Assembly: GCA_904395905.1 (NCBI GenBank)
Contig: CAJFNZ010000052.1
Span: 1 to 50,120 of the forward strand
Direction: 5' to 3'
Length of the DNA stretch: 50,120 nucleotides
DNA from: an uncultured Oscillospiraceae bacterium
GTDB lineage: Bacteria; Bacillota; Clostridia; Oscillospirales; Oscillospiraceae
The position numbers were made by a program, and so were the translations under genes. The notes beneath the pieces were generated by a model. It ran no database searches. It was not told the DNA's origin and was given only the letters and a program-made list of their open reading frames with translations. Below, piece after piece: positions 9,221 through 16,789 of the stretch (positions within the stretch are counted from its first letter, which is position 1; the number at the start of each line of letters is the position of its first letter).

Positions 9221-11080
9221 ATGACGAAAGACCAACTGCGCGACAAAGCCCTGTCCCTGCCCCTGGAGCCGGGCGTCTACCTGATGTCCGACCGACGGGG
9301 ACAGATTATCTATGTGGGCAAAGCCAAAAAACTGAAAAACCGCGTCTCCCAGTACTTCCAGGATTCGGCCTCCCACACGGTCAAAACCCGGATGATGGTC
9401 AGCCAGGTGGACTCCTTTGACACCATTGTGGCCCGGTCGGAGTTCGAGGCCCTGGTGCTGGAGTGCTCCCTGATTAAGCGGCATATGCCCAAGTATAACA
9501 TCCTGCTCAAGGACGACAAGGGCTATCCCTATCTGCGGGTGGACATGGGGGAGGACTACCCAACTATGACTATGGTCAGCCGCATCCAGGACGACGGCGC
9601 CGACTACTTCGGCCCCTTCGGCGGCCGGTCGGTGACGCAGGGCGTCATGGACGCCATCCGGCTGGCGCTGAAGCTGCCCGGCTGCCACAAGAAGTTCCCC
9701 CGGGACATCGGCAAGGAGCGCCCCTGCCTCAACTATCACATGAACAACTGCGACGGCTGGTGCCAGCCCTCCCGGTCGCCGGAGCGGTACCGGGCGGCAA
9801 TGACCCAGGCGGTCCAGCTGCTGCGTGGGAACTACCAGGCGGTGGCCAAGGAGACGGAGGAGAAGATGCTCCAGGCCGCCGAGGAGATGCGCTTCGAGCA
9901 GGCAGCCGAGCTGCGGGACCGGCTCCGAGCCATTGAGGCCCTGAGCCAGAAACAGCTGGTGACGGCCGGCTCCATGGCCCACACCGATGTGGTGGGGTTC
10001 TACCAGAGCGAGGCCAAAGCCTGCTTTACGGTGCTGCACTACGTGGGCGGCAGCCTGCTGGATAAGGACTACCAGATTCTCGCTCCCACCGACAGCCCGG
10101 AGGAGGCCGTCTCCAGCCTGGTCAAGCAGTACTACCTGGCCAAGCAGGGCATCGTCAAGGAGATTCTCCTGCCCATGGCCATGGAGGACGCGGAGCTGTT
10201 CGAGCGGCTCCTCAGCGAGAACTACGGCCGCCGGGTGCGGCTGCGGGTGCCACAGCGGGGAGACGGCGTGCGGCTGGTGGAGCTGGCCAACAAGAACGCC
10301 CGGGAGGAGGCCGAGCGGGTCACCTCCCGGGAGGAGCGGGTCCAGGGCGCCCTGGGCCTGCTGCGGTCGCTGCTGAACCTGCCCTCGCTGAACCGCATTG
10401 AGGCGTATGACATCTCCAATCTGGCCGGCACGGATATTGTGGCCTCCATGACGGTCTTCCAGGAGGGGAAGCCCCTGAAAAAGGACTACAAGCACTTCAA
10501 GGTCCGGGGGCTGGAGAACCAGGACGACTACGGCTCCATGGGCCAGGTGATTGCGCGGCGGTTCACCCACTACTTGCAGGGGGACGCCGGCTTCGCCGAA
10601 AAGCCCGACGCCCTGTTCATCGACGGCGGCAGCGTCCACGCCGCCGTGGTCGAGGAGCAGCTGGCCGCGCTGGGCCTCCAGCTGCCGGTGTTCGGCATGG
10701 TCAAGGACGGCCGGCACCGGACGCGGGCCCTTATCCGCTCCGACGGGCGGGAAATCGGCATCTCCGCTCAGCCGGCGGTCTTCGCCCTGGTGGGCCGGAT
10801 TCAGGAGGAAACCCACCGGTTTGCCATCACCTATAACCGGACCCTCCGGAGCCGGCGGGTCCAGGGGTCGGAGCTGGACGCCATCGCGGGCATCGGCCCC
10901 AAGCGCCGGGCCCAGCTGCTCAAAGCCTTCAAATCCATGGCTAAAATCCGCGCCGCCGAGCTGGAGCAGCTGCGCCAGGTCCTGCCGGAGCAGGCGGCCC
11001 GCGCCGTTTACGAGTTCTACCACGGGGCCGCCGAGGCTCCGGAAGCCGCGCCGCCGGCGCAGGAGGGAGAAACCCCATGA
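9221..11080 (+). CDS. uvrC: Excinuclease ABC subunit C
   Basis: The 619-residue UvrC makes both incisions flanking a UvrAB-bound DNA lesion. It has an N-terminal GIY-YIG nuclease (GVYLMSD at ~16, IYVGKAKKLKNR at ~28), a UVR UvrB-binding helix pair near 215-240 (RFEQAAELRDRL), the RNase-H-like 5' nuclease domain (~370-540) and a C-terminal helix-hairpin-helix (AIAGIGPKRRAQLL, ~553-566). ATG 9221 is chosen because GGAGG lies 5 nt upstream and the family start (KALSLPLEPGVYLM) follows. The stop overlaps the rsmD start as ATGA, which indicates translational coupling. Confidence 0.97.
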   Translation: MTKDQLRDKALSLPLEPGVYLMSDRRGQIIYVGKAKKLKNRVSQYFQDSASHTVKTRMMVSQVDSFDTIVARSEFEALVLECSLIKRHMPKYNILLKDDKGYPYLRVDMGEDYPTMTMVSRIQDDGADYFGPFGGRSVTQGVMDAIRLALKLPGCHKKFPRDIGKERPCLNYHMNNCDGWCQPSRSPERYRAAMTQAVQLLRGNYQAVAKETEEKMLQAAEEMRFEQAAELRDRLRAIEALSQKQLVTAGSMAHTDVVGFYQSEAKACFTVLHYVGGSLLDKDYQILAPTDSPEEAVSSLVKQYYLAKQGIVKEILLPMAMEDAELFERLLSENYGRRVRLRVPQRGDGVRLVELANKNAREEAERVTSREERVQGALGLLRSLLNLPSLNRIEAYDISNLAGTDIVASMTVFQEGKPLKKDYKHFKVRGLENQDDYGSMGQVIARRFTHYLQGDAGFAEKPDALFIDGGSVHAAVVEEQLAALGLQLPVFGMVKDGRHRTRALIRSDGREIGISAQPAVFALVGRIQEETHRFAITYNRTLRSRRVQGSELDAIAGIGPKRRAQLLKAFKSMAKIRAAELEQLRQVLPEQAARAVYEFYHGAAEAPEAAPPAQEGETP

Positions 11081-11637
11081 GAGTGATTACCGGAAGCGCC
11101 CGGGGCGTGCGCCTGAAAACCCCCGACGGCCTGGAGACCCGCCCCACCGCCGACCGGGTCAAGGAGGCCCTGTTCAGCAGCATCCAGTTCGCCATTGAGG
11201 GCCGCCTGGTGCTGGATCTGTTTGCCGGCACCGGCCAGCTGGGCATCGAGGCTTTGAGCCGCGGCGCCGCCCGCGCGGTCTTTGTGGACAGCCGCCGGGA
11301 GGCGGTGGGCCTGGTGCGGGAAAACCTGCGGCGGACCAAGCTGGCGGACCGGGCGGAGGTCGTCCAGGTCGATTACGCCGCCTATCTGGCCCGCTGCCGG
11401 GAAACCTTTGATTTCATCCTGTTGGATCCCCCCTATGCGGAGAAATATTTGGAAAATGCCCTGCGAACCATATCGGAAATTGACATTCTTTCCGCAGGTG
11501 GTATAATAATTTGCGAGAGACCGACGGAAAAGCCGCACCCGGGCAATTTCCCGGGCCTGCGGGCCGACCGGGACTATCGGTACGGCAAAACGTGCATCAC
11601 CCGATACACCAAGGAGACCGGCGGGGAGGGCCTATGA
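11077..11637 (+). CDS. rsmD: 16S rRNA (guanine-966-N2) methyltransferase RsmD
   Basis: The 186-residue SAM-dependent methyltransferase has a SAM-binding loop at ~45-58 (LDLFAGTGQLGIEA) and the catalytic DPPY motif near 117-120, characteristic of N2-guanine/N6-adenine methylation. The opening MRVITGSARGVRL is the RsmD family start. It overlaps uvrC and coaD by ATGA at both ends. The rsmD-coaD order is widespread in Firmicutes. Confidence 0.95.
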   Translation: MRVITGSARGVRLKTPDGLETRPTADRVKEALFSSIQFAIEGRLVLDLFAGTGQLGIEALSRGAARAVFVDSRREAVGLVRENLRRTKLADRAEVVQVDYAAYLARCRETFDFILLDPPYAEKYLENALRTISEIDILSAGGIIICERPTEKPHPGNFPGLRADRDYRYGKTCITRYTKETGGEGL

Positions 11638-12119
11638 CGACTGCTATCTATCCGGGCAGCTTTGACCCGGTGACCCGGGGCCATTTGAACATTATCCAGC
11701 GGGCCTCGAAGATCTTTGACCGGCTCATCGTCTGCGTCATGATCAACGTGGACAAGCGGCCCATGTTCAGCCGGGAGGAGCGGGTGGCCTTCATCCGCCG
11801 AGTCACGGCGGATCTGCCCAATGTGACGGTGGACAGCTCCTCGGACCTGCTGGCCGAGTATGCCCGGCGCAACGGCGTCAACGTGGTGGTCAAGGGCCTG
11901 CGGGCGGCCACAGACTTTGAAAAGGAATTCCAGATGGCCCTGATTAACCACAAGATGAACCCCAGCCTGGACACCATGTTCCTGACCTCGGAGCACCAGT
12001 TCATGTATCTGAGCTCCAGCGTCGTCAAGGAGCTGGGCAGCCATGGCGCCGATTTGCGGGACTTTTTGCCCGAGGCAATCATCCCCGACTGCATCCAACG
12101 GATGAACAAACCGCTGTAA
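11634..12119 (+). CDS. coaD: Phosphopantetheine adenylyltransferase
   Basis: The 161-residue nucleotidyltransferase makes dephospho-CoA from 4'-phosphopantetheine and ATP. The HIGH-type nucleotide motif is present as TRGHL (residues ~14-18) after YPGSFDP, and the second motif region (MYLSSSVVKEL, ~122-132) matches the ISST-type loop. Length is standard. The start overlaps the rsmD stop as ATGA. The coiled-coil gene follows after 12 bp. Confidence 0.97.
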   Translation: MTTAIYPGSFDPVTRGHLNIIQRASKIFDRLIVCVMINVDKRPMFSREERVAFIRRVTADLPNVTVDSSSDLLAEYARRNGVNVVVKGLRAATDFEKEFQMALINHKMNPSLDTMFLTSEHQFMYLSSSVVKELGSHGADLRDFLPEAIIPDCIQRMNKPL

Positions 12120-12131
12120 GGAGGATACGAC

Positions 12132-12629
12132 ATGGCAAACGGCATTGAAGAGGTCATCAGCACCTTATACGATATGATTCAGGACGCATGGAGCCTGCCC
12201 CTGGGGGCGGAGAAGTGCGTGGTGGAGCGGGACAAGGTTCTGGACTTGCTGGATGAAATCAGCAACCAGCTGCCCGGCGATTTGAAGCAGGCCAAAACCA
12301 TTGTGGAGTCCCGCAATGAGGTCATCACCAACGCGAAAAAAGAGGCGGAAAACATCCTCAAGCAGGCGGAGCAGCGCGCCCGGCAGATGATTTCCAAGGA
12401 GAACGTCTACCTGGAGGCCCAGAAGGAGGCCAATGAGCTGATTAAGCAGGCCCAGGCCAAAATCAAGGAGCTGCGCCAGGTGACCAACGAGTACGTAGAC
12501 GACGCGCTCAAGCGCACCGAGGACAGCATCAACGAAGCCCTGGCCCGGGTCAAGGACTCCCGCGCCAAGTTCAACGCCCTGACGAACCCCCAGGAGAAAA
12601 AGCCCTCTCCGATTATTGAAGACGTGTAA
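12132..12629 (+). CDS. Conserved coiled-coil protein (V-ATPase subunit H-like/DivIVA-like)
   Basis: The 165-residue soluble protein is dominated by a long heptad-rich helix (~50-150, rich in Ala, Lys, Glu and Gln). This type is often labelled 'ATPase' or 'V-ATPase subunit H' in clostridial genomes, but no nucleotide-binding motif is present, so the label is not a function. It is the last gene of the uvrC-rsmD-coaD run, 12 bp after coaD, with AAGGAGG before ATG 12132. A scaffold or polar coiled-coil role is possible; nothing more can be said. Confidence 0.75.
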   Translation: MANGIEEVISTLYDMIQDAWSLPLGAEKCVVERDKVLDLLDEISNQLPGDLKQAKTIVESRNEVITNAKKEAENILKQAEQRARQMISKENVYLEAQKEANELIKQAQAKIKELRQVTNEYVDDALKRTEDSINEALARVKDSRAKFNALTNPQEKKPSPIIEDV

Positions 12630-12645
12630 TTCCCCCAAAGACTGT

Positions 12646-12675
12646 GCCCCCGATGCACTGCATCGGGGGCGTTTT
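12646..12675. terminator. Terminator between the convergent coiled-coil and LacI-type genes
   Basis: A GCCCCCGATGC/GCATCGGGGGC stem with a 3-nt loop is followed by GTTTTG on the + strand. It may serve both convergent genes, but the T-run favours the + strand. Confidence 0.85.
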
Positions 12676-12681
12676 GTGTCC

Positions 12682-14934
12682 TCACGGCTGGAGCAGCTCC
12701 TCCAGCTCCCGCTGGGTGCCCGACAGGATGTCCTGAATTTCGCAGTCCTCCAGAATCATCCGGTAGGCCCATTTGCAGACGATGGCGTCGATGGCATTGG
12801 GCGAGACGATGCGTCCATGGCGCAGGACCGGCGGCAGCATGGGCCGGGTGTAGGGGTAGACCGAGCGGTACAGCGGCAGCCAGGGATACAGCTTCACCAA
12901 CTCGTCGTTCTGGTAGGTGCTGGTCACGGCGGAGTTGCCGCCCAGCAGGGCAAAGTAGTTTCCCATCTGCCGGCTGCACGTCCAGCGGAGGAAGGCAAAG
13001 GCCTCGTCCTGCTGGGCCGAGCGGCTGTTGACGCCCAAGCTCCAGCCGCCCAGCAGCGGCCGGCGGCCGGGAATCTCGCTGCATCCGATGGAGCCCGCCA
13101 TGCTGCCCCGGCGCAAATCGGTGACATTGGTCAGAAAGGCCGGGTAGGTGATGAGCATCGCCGTCTCCCCCTGGAGGAAGTCGTCGATGATGCTGACGTC
13201 GTTGGCGCTGAGAAAGTTGGGCTTTGCCACCTGGGTAGCCTGTACCACGTTGATATAGGCCTTGAGCGCGTTGGGATTGTCCAGGACGACCCGGCCGTCG
13301 TCGTCGATGACCTGGCTGCCGTAGGCCCGCAGGCGCATATACAGCTCCGGCGCAAAGCATTCGTCGTAGGCCGCCGGCAGCGAAATGCCGTAGGCGATGG
13401 CGTCGGTGCGCTCGGTGAAGAACTCCGCCACGGCGTTGAACTCCTTGAACGTCACCGGCGGCCGCAGGGAGGCGCCGTAGAGCCGTTCAAAGTCCGCCCG
13501 GAGCGCCGGGGCCTCAAAGAGGTCCTTCCGGTAATAGAGGATCTGCGGGGCGTACATGAAGGGCGTGCCGAAGTACTGCTTCCGGTATTCGCTGAAGTAC
13601 CGCAGGCAGCCGGGGAGGAAGGACTCCACGTCCACCGACCGGAGGCGGCCGGTCAAATCGGCCAGCATCCCCTGGGACGCCAGCATGGGGAGCCAGGGAA
13701 TGTCATACATATACACATCGTACTGGGAGGCCGGGCTGCCGTTCCAGAAGGTCTCGTGGACCGTCTGGAAGAGGGTGTGGTGGGGCTCCATGGTCACCTG
13801 GGTCCGGATTCCCGTCTGGTGTTCAAAGTTTTGCAGGAGGCTGCAAAAGGTGTGGACAGGCGGCGTGTCCAGCATGAGAATCCGCAGGGTCTTTTCCGTC
13901 GCCGCGGCGGGCGCCGGCCGGGCCTGGAGGCTCTGCGCCAAGTCCGCCTCCAGGGTGTCCAGGTTCACCGGCAGCTGCCGTTCCTCGCTCTCCTGGGTCT
14001 GGGGGGACTTCAGCTTCTCAATCAGCAGCCGGGCCGCCTGTTCGCCCATCTGGATGGCCGGCCGCGCCAGGGAGAAGGCCGCCTGGGAATGGGTGTACCG
14101 GTTCCAGTGTTCCTCCCCCAGCGTGATGACCGGGATGTCCCGGAGGGAATACCCCAGCAGCAACAGGCTCTCCATGATGCCCATGGCCGTCAGCTCCGAG
14201 GTGGCCAGGATGATGTCCGGCCGGCTCTCCCGCAGCAGGCCGGATGTTTTGCGGAAAGCGTCCTCCTTGTTCAGCTCCATCTGTACCACCGCCTGCGGCG
14301 GCGGCGTCAGCCCCTCCCGGCGGAAGGCGTCCAGGAATCCGCGGATGCACTGGGCCTCACAGGTGTACCGCTCATAGCCCGCCATGAGAATCGGCCGGCG
14401 GTATCCCAGCTGGAAAAGCCGGCGGGTCATGGCGCAGAGGGCCACCCGGGTGTCAAAGGCGAGAAAGCTGGCGTCCAGATTTCGGATCCGCCGGTCCACC
14501 AGCACCAGCGCCCGGTCGTGCCGGGTGAAGTTTTCATAGTAGAACTTCCAGTCCTCCGGCTGGCAGGTGACGAGAATCAGCCCGCAGACCTGCTTGCGCA
14601 GCATATTGGCCGCCGTGCTCCGCTCCAGCTCCGGCAGGTCGGAGGAAAAGGCCAGATTCAGGTAGTAGCCGCTGCTCTGGAAGACCGATTCGATGCCCTG
14701 GTACATCTGAACGTAGTAGGAGTCGTTGAAGTTGGGCAGAATGACGCCCACGTCGCTGTATACGTTGGATTTCAGGGATTTCGCCGAGAGGTTCTGCGTA
14801 TACTGTAACGCCTCGATGGCCTCCTTGATGCGCAGGGAGGCCGCCCTGCTGACCGGCTTCGTCTGATTCAAGTAGTTGGAAACGGTTGCAATCGAGACAT
14901 GGGCCCGCTGCGCAACGTCTTTGATGGTTGCCAT
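12682..14934 (-). CDS. LacI-type regulator fused to a type II solute-binding domain
   Basis: The 750-residue protein opens with a LacI helix-turn-helix (residues 1-55; TIKDVAQRAHVSIATVSNYL) and a type I periplasmic-binding-protein sensor domain (~60-335). A linker then leads to a complete second ligand-binding module (~355-745) resembling ABC-importer solute-binding protein family 1 (motifs such as YDVYMYDIPW and GWSLGVNSRS). There is no signal peptide, so the second module must act in the cytoplasm as an additional sensor or as a partner docking site (inference). A normal LacI regulator is ~340 residues. It starts at ATG 14934 behind GGAGAGGAGG and is divergent from the sugar island, which it presumably controls. 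Confidence 0.9.
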   Translation of the reverse strand: MATIKDVAQRAHVSIATVSNYLNQTKPVSRAASLRIKEAIEALQYTQNLSAKSLKSNVYSDVGVILPNFNDSYYVQMYQGIESVFQSSGYYLNLAFSSDLPELERSTAANMLRKQVCGLILVTCQPEDWKFYYENFTRHDRALVLVDRRIRNLDASFLAFDTRVALCAMTRRLFQLGYRRPILMAGYERYTCEAQCIRGFLDAFRREGLTPPPQAVVQMELNKEDAFRKTSGLLRESRPDIILATSELTAMGIMESLLLLGYSLRDIPVITLGEEHWNRYTHSQAAFSLARPAIQMGEQAARLLIEKLKSPQTQESEERQLPVNLDTLEADLAQSLQARPAPAAATEKTLRILMLDTPPVHTFCSLLQNFEHQTGIRTQVTMEPHHTLFQTVHETFWNGSPASQYDVYMYDIPWLPMLASQGMLADLTGRLRSVDVESFLPGCLRYFSEYRKQYFGTPFMYAPQILYYRKDLFEAPALRADFERLYGASLRPPVTFKEFNAVAEFFTERTDAIAYGISLPAAYDECFAPELYMRLRAYGSQVIDDDGRVVLDNPNALKAYINVVQATQVAKPNFLSANDVSIIDDFLQGETAMLITYPAFLTNVTDLRRGSMAGSIGCSEIPGRRPLLGGWSLGVNSRSAQQDEAFAFLRWTCSRQMGNYFALLGGNSAVTSTYQNDELVKLYPWLPLYRSVYPYTRPMLPPVLRHGRIVSPNAIDAIVCKWAYRMILEDCEIQDILSGTQRELEELLQP

Positions 14935-14970
14935 GGGGAGCCTCCTCTCCCAATCAAAATGTTTATATTC

Positions 14971-14999
14971 AGTATAACAGATCCATCGGAAAACGAAAG
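14971..14999 (-). promoter_or_regulatory. Probable promoter of the LacI/solute-binding fusion gene
   Basis: The minus strand has TATACT at 14976-14971. The -35 at about 14999-14994 (CTTTCG) is weak, as is usual for an activated or self-regulated gene. Confidence 0.5.
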
Positions 15000-15003
15000 G
15001 CAG

Positions 15004-15015
15004 TAAAACGTTTCA
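15004..15015. promoter_or_regulatory. LacI-family operator-like palindrome
   Basis: TAAAACGTTTCA contains the perfect CpG-centred palindrome AAACGTTT, the usual form of LacI/GalR-family operators. It lies between the divergent promoters, just upstream of the regulator's -35. Related half-sites AAAACG (14990-14995) and GAAACG (15054-15059) flank it; the latter falls within the spacer of the island promoter. Confidence 0.65.
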
Positions 15016-15046
15016 ATTTATTTCACTCTAAAATAATCGCTTTTCA

Positions 15047-15076
15047 TTGACAGGAAACGCCGGTTAGGTGTATATT
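15047..15076 (+). promoter_or_regulatory. Sigma-A promoter of the sugar island
   Basis: TTGACA (15047-15052), an 18-nt spacer and TATATT (15071-15076) lie 69 nt before the first gene. The spacer carries GAAACG, half of the LacI-type operator. Confidence 0.8.
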
Positions 15077-15144
15077 CTGACCATAAGAAGCGAGCAAAAA
15101 TCGAAATAAACTGGCGAAATTATACGAACAGGTGGTGGAATATC

Positions 15145-15516
15145 ATGGCAACAGCCATCGGCAGCAGAGTTTGGGTTTTCCCGGACGGAGAGCTTCCCGA
15201 GCCGGGGCCTTATCCGGCCAAGGGACACGAGTCCATCATTATTCTCAACACCTCCGACGAACCTGTGGACTGTCGTTTGACCATCTTTTACACGGACCGG
15301 GAGCCTGACGCCGACATCCACGTGCTGGTGGAGCCCCGGCGGGTGCGGTGTGTGCGCACCAATAACAGCCAGGATATGCAGGGGCATCCCGTGCCGGTGG
15401 GCGTCCAGTACGCCATGAAGTGGGAATGCAGCGGTCCGGTGGTCATGCAGTACGGCCGCCTGGACACCAGTGACCAGCCGATGCACTTCTACATCAACCA
15501 GGGGTTCTGCCGGTAG
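15145..15516 (+). CDS. Sensory rhodopsin transducer-like (ASRT family) protein
   Basis: The 123-residue all-beta protein matches the family founded by the Anabaena sensory rhodopsin transducer: the opening RVWVFPDGELP, the HESIIILNTSDEPV strand pair, the YTDREP turn and the closing VVMQYGRLDTSD. No rhodopsin gene is nearby. Family members in non-phototrophs are found in carbohydrate clusters and are thought to bind small sugar-like ligands or DNA; that is background, not shown here. It is the first gene after the island promoter, with GGTGGTGG before ATG 15145, and precedes the solute-binding lipoprotein. Confidence 0.85.
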   Translation: MATAIGSRVWVFPDGELPEPGPYPAKGHESIIILNTSDEPVDCRLTIFYTDREPDADIHVLVEPRRVRCVRTNNSQDMQGHPVPVGVQYAMKWECSGPVVMQYGRLDTSDQPMHFYINQGFCR

Positions 15517-15583
15517 GGGAGCCCGAACCCGTCGTTTAAGGCCTGGGCCTTACACATACATCACACGTCAAGGAGGAAATGTC

Positions 15584-16702
15584 ATGAAGAAACTCATCGC
15601 TCTGGTTCTTGCACTGGCCATGGTGTTTGCCCTGGGCGCCTGCGCGGCCGACGAGCCGGCCGCCACCCCTTCCGACGACACCACGAGCACCGATACCCCG
15701 ACCGACACGGCCACCGACACCACGACCGATACCACGAAGGAACCCGCAACCGACACCGCAGACGGAGAGAAGACGCAGCTGAAAATCGGCGTCTCCATCA
15801 TGGAGCTGACGGCCTACACCTGGTACCAGGGCGTCATCGACGGCTGCAACCAGTGGCTCGAGGAGAACGGGGACGAGTTCAATGTGGACATCGAGTTCAT
15901 GTTTGAGGACTCCCGCTCCGACGTGGCCACCATGCTGACGAACGTGGAGAACATGGTCTCCGCCAACTGCGACGGCATCATCCTGTTCCCCGCCGACGCC
16001 TCTTCGGCCATCCCCACCATGAAGCAGTACGTAGCCGAGGGCATCCCCTTCGTCATCGGCGACTATGCGCAGGAGCCCACCTCCGAGGACGACATCGTCT
16101 GGTCCACCTTCGTCGGCCACGACATGAAGGCGCTGGGCGTCAAGGCCGGCGAGCTGGCCGTGGAGTACCTGAAGACCCTGGGCAAAGAGGATCCCACGTG
16201 CCTGTTCATCACCGTTCCCTCGTCCGGGCAGGTGTCCGCCGACCGGTTTACGGGCTTCTCCGAGACGGTCCTGGCCGCCTTCCCCAACGCCACCATCATT
16301 GAAGAGGGCGACACCGGTGCGCACAACCGCGACTCTGCCCAGACCCTGACCGAAAACGTCCTCCAGCGGGAGGCCACCATCGATGTGGTCTGCGGCCACA
16401 ACGACGCGGAAGTGGTCGGCGCTTACAACGCCGCCATGCAGCAGGGCCGCACCGACATGAAGTTCATCGGCATCGCCGGCGATATCGACGTCCTCAACTG
16501 GATTGCCGACGGCAATGAGTACTGGCTGGGCGAGGTCCTTCAGGATCCCGTGGTGCTGGGCTACCAGGCCACCGACGCCATCTGCCGCGTGCTGCTCAAC
16601 GGCGAGACGCTGGACGCCAACTACGACCTTCCGGAGCCGGAGGCCATCACCCCCGACAACATCTCCGAGTACGACTGGGAGAGCTGGGGCTGGCTGGGCT
16701 GA
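15584..16702 (+). CDS. Sugar ABC transporter substrate-binding lipoprotein (RbsB/type I fold)
   Basis: The 372-residue exported lipoprotein has a signal peptide ending in lipobox LGAC (Cys 20), a Thr/Asp-rich linker (~25-62) and a type I periplasmic binding domain of the ribose/galactose-binding class (LKIGVSIMELTAYTW, CDGIILFPAD, VVCGHNDAEVVGAYNA). It should capture the substrate for the RbsA/RbsC-type importer encoded two genes downstream. AAGGAGGA lies 6 nt before ATG 15584. A GC hairpin after its stop may keep its level above that of the downstream genes. Confidence 0.93.
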   Translation: MKKLIALVLALAMVFALGACAADEPAATPSDDTTSTDTPTDTATDTTTDTTKEPATDTADGEKTQLKIGVSIMELTAYTWYQGVIDGCNQWLEENGDEFNVDIEFMFEDSRSDVATMLTNVENMVSANCDGIILFPADASSAIPTMKQYVAEGIPFVIGDYAQEPTSEDDIVWSTFVGHDMKALGVKAGELAVEYLKTLGKEDPTCLFITVPSSGQVSADRFTGFSETVLAAFPNATIIEEGDTGAHNRDSAQTLTENVLQREATIDVVCGHNDAEVVGAYNAAMQQGRTDMKFIGIAGDIDVLNWIADGNEYWLGEVLQDPVVLGYQATDAICRVLLNGETLDANYDLPEPEAITPDNISEYDWESWGWLG

Positions 16703-16740
16703 GTTCGGAAGCCAACCATCGACAGAGGAACCACACTGGC

Positions 16741-16766
16741 CGGGCGGGGAACCACCTCCCCGCCCG
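16741..16766 (+). other. Intercistronic GC hairpin after the substrate-binding gene
   Basis: CGGGCGGGG/CCCCGCCCG with an 8-nt loop and no T-run lies 39 bp after the stop and before the ribosome site of the glycosidase gene. It is probably an mRNA-stabilising or attenuating hairpin rather than a full terminator. Confidence 0.65.
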
Positions 16767-16789
16767 CTTCCAATACAAGGGAGGTTACC

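Noticed and set aside
15034-15047. Catabolite-response (cre) site in the island promoter region
   Set aside because: The best match (minus-strand TGAAAAGCGATTAT) is out of register with the cre consensus by one base and lacks the second half.
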